Part shown: positions 7,189 to 8,952 of the stretch, one piece after another
Position numbering within the stretch: position 1 is the stretch's first letter
Layout of the letters: each line of letters begins with the position of its first letter
Assembly: GCA_003561495.1 (NCBI GenBank)
Contig: PWWM01000247.1
Coordinates: forward strand, 1-8,952
Source of the DNA: Gammaproteobacteria bacterium
GTDB taxonomy: Bacteria > Pseudomonadota > Gammaproteobacteria > Xanthomonadales > Wenzhouxiangellaceae
Direction of reading: 5' to 3'
DNA length: 8,952 nucleotides
Position numbers and translations under genes: made by a program
The notes under the pieces: model-generated
Told to the model about the DNA's origin: nothing
Database searches by the model: none
What the model saw: the letters and a program-made list of their open reading frames with translations, nothing else

Positions 7189-8100
7189 GTGAAAAGTCGC
7201 TGGATGCCAGCCTGGTTGCGGGTCTGGATCGCCTTTGGCGGCGTGCTGGTCAATTGTATTGTCCACATTGTCCCGCTGATGCTGATCGCCCTGCTCAAGG
7301 TGGTGTTGCGGTGGCCAGGCGCACGGGCCTTTTTTGATCGCTGGCTGATGGCGATCGCGGCAAGCTGGATCGATTTCAACAGCACCCTGTTCGAACGTCT
7401 GACCGATACCCGCCTGCATGTCACCGGCCTGCCCGATCCGATGCCGGAGGGCCATTTCCTGGTGGTGTGCAATCACCAGAGCTGGGTGGATATTCCGGTG
7501 CTTCAAAAACTGCTCAATCGGCGCCTGCCCTTGCTGCGCTTTTTTCTGAAAAGCCAATTGATCTGGGTGCCGTTACTGGGCATGGCCTGGTGGGCACTGG
7601 ACTTTCCCTTCATGAAACGCTACTCCCGCGAACAGATCCAGCGGCGTCCGGAGCTGGCCGGGCGAGATATCGAAGCGACCCGTCGCGCCTGCAAAAAGTT
7701 TCGCAAAATTCCGGTTTCTGTCGTCAACTTCGTGGAAGGGACCCGCTTCACCTCGAAAAAACACAAAAGCCAGGCCTCCCCTTTCGAATATTTGCTCAAG
7801 CCGCGGGCCGGCGGTACCGCCTTCGTGGTTGACGCGATGGGCGATTCACTCGACACACTGGTCGATGTCACGCTGGTCTACCCGCACGGGTGTGGCGAAC
7901 TGGTAGATCTTTTTGCCAATCGCATTCCCGAGATTCGAGTCGATTTCCAGATCATGCCCATCCCGGAAGAGCTTCGCCGGGGCGATTATCAGAACGACCC
8001 GGATTTCAGGCGCCGATTCCAGGAATGGCTGAACACCTTGTGGCACGACAAGGATGAGCGGATCCGACGCATGCACGAGTCGGCCGTGCAGGAAAAATAG
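7189..8100 (+). CDS. yihG: YihG-type 1-acylglycerol-3-phosphate acyltransferase (PlsC superfamily)
   Basis: Membrane-bound acyltransferase of 303 residues that transfers an acyl chain to the sn-2 position of lysophosphatidic acid. E. coli YihG is a secondary PlsC homologue thought to tune phospholipid acyl composition (family knowledge). Seen here: an N-terminal hydrophobic segment at about 13-40; the catalytic HX4D motif as NHQSWVD (H96, D101); the block FLKSQLIWVPLLGMAWW (119-135) followed by FMKRYSRE; and the glycerol-phosphate-binding motif FVEGTRFT (181-188). The spacing of these blocks and the total length match what I recall of E. coli YihG, including the C-terminal DYQND...FQEWLNTLW stretch. 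GTG start is supported by GGAGG five bases upstream. The gap to the deaminase stop is 42 bases with no obvious terminator, which suggests one transcript, although no metabolic link is evident. Ends at TAG; intact. Confidence 0.92.
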   Translation: MKSRWMPAWLRVWIAFGGVLVNCIVHIVPLMLIALLKVVLRWPGARAFFDRWLMAIAASWIDFNSTLFERLTDTRLHVTGLPDPMPEGHFLVVCNHQSWVDIPVLQKLLNRRLPLLRFFLKSQLIWVPLLGMAWWALDFPFMKRYSREQIQRRPELAGRDIEATRRACKKFRKIPVSVVNFVEGTRFTSKKHKSQASPFEYLLKPRAGGTAFVVDAMGDSLDTLVDVTLVYPHGCGELVDLFANRIPEIRVDFQIMPIPEELRRGDYQNDPDFRRRFQEWLNTLWHDKDERIRRMHESAVQEK

Positions 8101-8235
8101 TCGATCGCGCAAACATCAGCAGCCGAGAAATGTGACTGCAATCGCTGATTTATTGACCAGTGACAAGCTGCCACGGCCAATTCTGCGATAGCGTGAGGGT
8201 ATCCCGACTTCACTCGGCCAGAAAGGGGAAGCCGA
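8101..8235 (+). other. Intergenic region before the GGDEF gene
   Basis: 135 bases between the acyltransferase stop and the next start. It contains a weak inverted repeat (ATCAGC 8115-8120 with GCTGAT 8144-8149, then TTATT), an isolated TTGACC (8153-8158) without a convincing -10 partner, and AAGGGGAA (8223-8230), which serves as ribosome binding site five bases before the ATG at 8236. The gap is long enough for an independent promoter, but none is clearly visible. Confidence 0.4.
8193..8213 (+). other. Possible hairpin in the leader of the GGDEF gene
   Basis: GTGA-GGG-TAT-CCC-GACT-TCAC can fold with GTGA pairing TCAC and GGG pairing CCC around a three-base loop, leaving a four-base bulge. 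It ends 22 bases before the ATG at 8236. No T-run follows, so it is not a typical rho-independent terminator. It does not match the cyclic-di-GMP riboswitch pattern I know. Confidence 0.2.
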
Positions 8236-8952
8236 ATGATGCACAAAACGCACATCGATGAACATCTGTTGCCAAGTCTGAGGCATCAGGAAAGGCGCCT
8301 TGCTCGTCAATTTGCGCTGGTTGCCGCCCTGCTTTTGCTCGTTCTGATCCCCATCTACCAGTTCATCGATTGGCGGATCCTGGAGATTTCAGATGCGCTG
8401 GTCATCCAGCATGGGATCTGGCGCTTGCCGCCCATCCTGATCGCGGCGGTAACACTGGCCTGGTGCCTGCGGGCGAACAATGTCAGGGGCGCGGCCGTGC
8501 TGCTGAGATTGTTGGCCCTGAGCGTCATGGTCATGATGTTTGGCCTACTGGCGACCAATCTGTGGGTCGCTGGCGGTGATCCACAACGCATCATCCATGG
8601 CGTGATCCTGGCCACCTTCGCGATCTCACTGGTGACCCTGCGCGGGAGTGCGGAAATGATCGTGCTTTTCGGGCTGCCGCTGGCCGGCCTGGTGATTGGA
8701 TCACACCTGGCCGGGTTCTCCTTTTCCGAATGGTCGTTCATTCTGATCGAACCGTTGGTGATGCTCGGGGTGGGCCTGATCGCCGCAGAACTGCTCTATC
8801 GTGTCCGCATCCAGTCTTTCCTGGACCGCGAGCGGCTCAAGCAAATGGCCCTGACCGATCCGTTGACCGGCCTGAGTAATCGACGCTCCATCGAGCCGCA
8901 GCTGGAGGGCGAAGTCTCTCGAGCTCGCCGTCACCGTGTACCCCTGTCCATC
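8236..8952 (+). CDS. Membrane-anchored GGDEF protein, probable diguanylate cyclase (C-terminus outside window)
   Basis: 239 codons are present. A short basic N-terminus leads into about six predicted membrane helices (near 26-44, 64-79, 88-111, 119-135, 141-160 and 168-188). A short linker carrying LYRVRIQSFLDRERLKQMA follows, then DPLTGLSNRRSIE (208-220), the opening signature of GGDEF domains. Diguanylate cyclases make cyclic-di-GMP from two GTP in the cytoplasm, with the membrane part presumably sensing a signal. The GG(D/E)EF active-site loop, the inhibitory RxxD site and any EAL domain lie beyond the window, so catalytic competence cannot be judged. I did not recognise the membrane part as a named MASE or 7TM sensor. 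The start has AAGGGGAA five bases upstream; a second ATG at 8239 is equivalent. Confidence 0.85.
   Translation, partial: MMHKTHIDEHLLPSLRHQERRLARQFALVAALLLLVLIPIYQFIDWRILEISDALVIQHGIWRLPPILIAAVTLAWCLRANNVRGAAVLLRLLALSVMVMMFGLLATNLWVAGGDPQRIIHGVILATFAISLVTLRGSAEMIVLFGLPLAGLVIGSHLAGFSFSEWSFILIEPLVMLGVGLIAAELLYRVRIQSFLDRERLKQMALTDPLTGLSNRRSIEPQLEGEVSRARRHRVPLSI

Noticed and set aside
8115..8154. Rho-independent terminator after the acyltransferase gene
   Set aside because: The arms are only 6 bases with a 23-base loop and no real T-run (TTATT), so it is too weak to call.
8101..8235. Cyclic-di-GMP (GEMM) riboswitch upstream of the GGDEF gene
   Set aside because: The conserved core sequences and two-helix layout of that riboswitch class are not visible.

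Overview
The window is a compact, GC-rich (roughly 60 % by eye) bacterial chromosomal segment with short intergenic gaps. It suggests a Gammaproteobacterium, because the acyltransferase is a clear YihG-type protein and the deaminase is of the Pseudomonas Pa0148 type. The exact lineage cannot be read from this stretch. No insertion sequence, prophage gene, CRISPR array, tRNA or rRNA was seen. The five genes look like resident genes, intact except where the window edges cut two of them.

Left part (minus strand, 1-5934): a two-gene operon. A tandem-domain universal stress protein (5934 to 5008) is followed after 21 bases by a giant cyclic beta-1,2-glucan synthase of the NdvB/ChvB/Cgs type. The synthase frame starts at 4986 and stays open to base 1. 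It has 1662 codons here, with the rest of the GH94-like domain lying outside the window. I read this frame codon by codon and found no stop or frameshift. Any ORF predicted on either strand inside 1-4986 in another frame is a shadow.

Middle (5935-6123): a 189-base divergent control region between the stress-protein operon and the rightward genes. It holds a 16-base interrupted palindrome and plausible promoters for both directions.

Right part (plus strand, 6124-8952): an adenosine/adenine deaminase-family enzyme whose signature favours adenine, then a YihG-type lysophospholipid acyltransferase with a GTG start and a strong ribosome binding site, probably co-transcribed with the deaminase. 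After a 135-base gap comes the first 239 codons of a six-helix membrane protein that enters a GGDEF (diguanylate cyclase) domain as the window ends.

Functionally, the left operon points to periplasmic glucan production under stress or osmotic change. The right side covers purine salvage, membrane-lipid acyl remodelling and probable cyclic-di-GMP signalling. Nothing clearly qualifies as a new system. The most interesting items are the stress-protein/glucan-synthase operon, whose two genes share one reading frame split by a single stop codon, and the symmetric site in the divergent promoter region.
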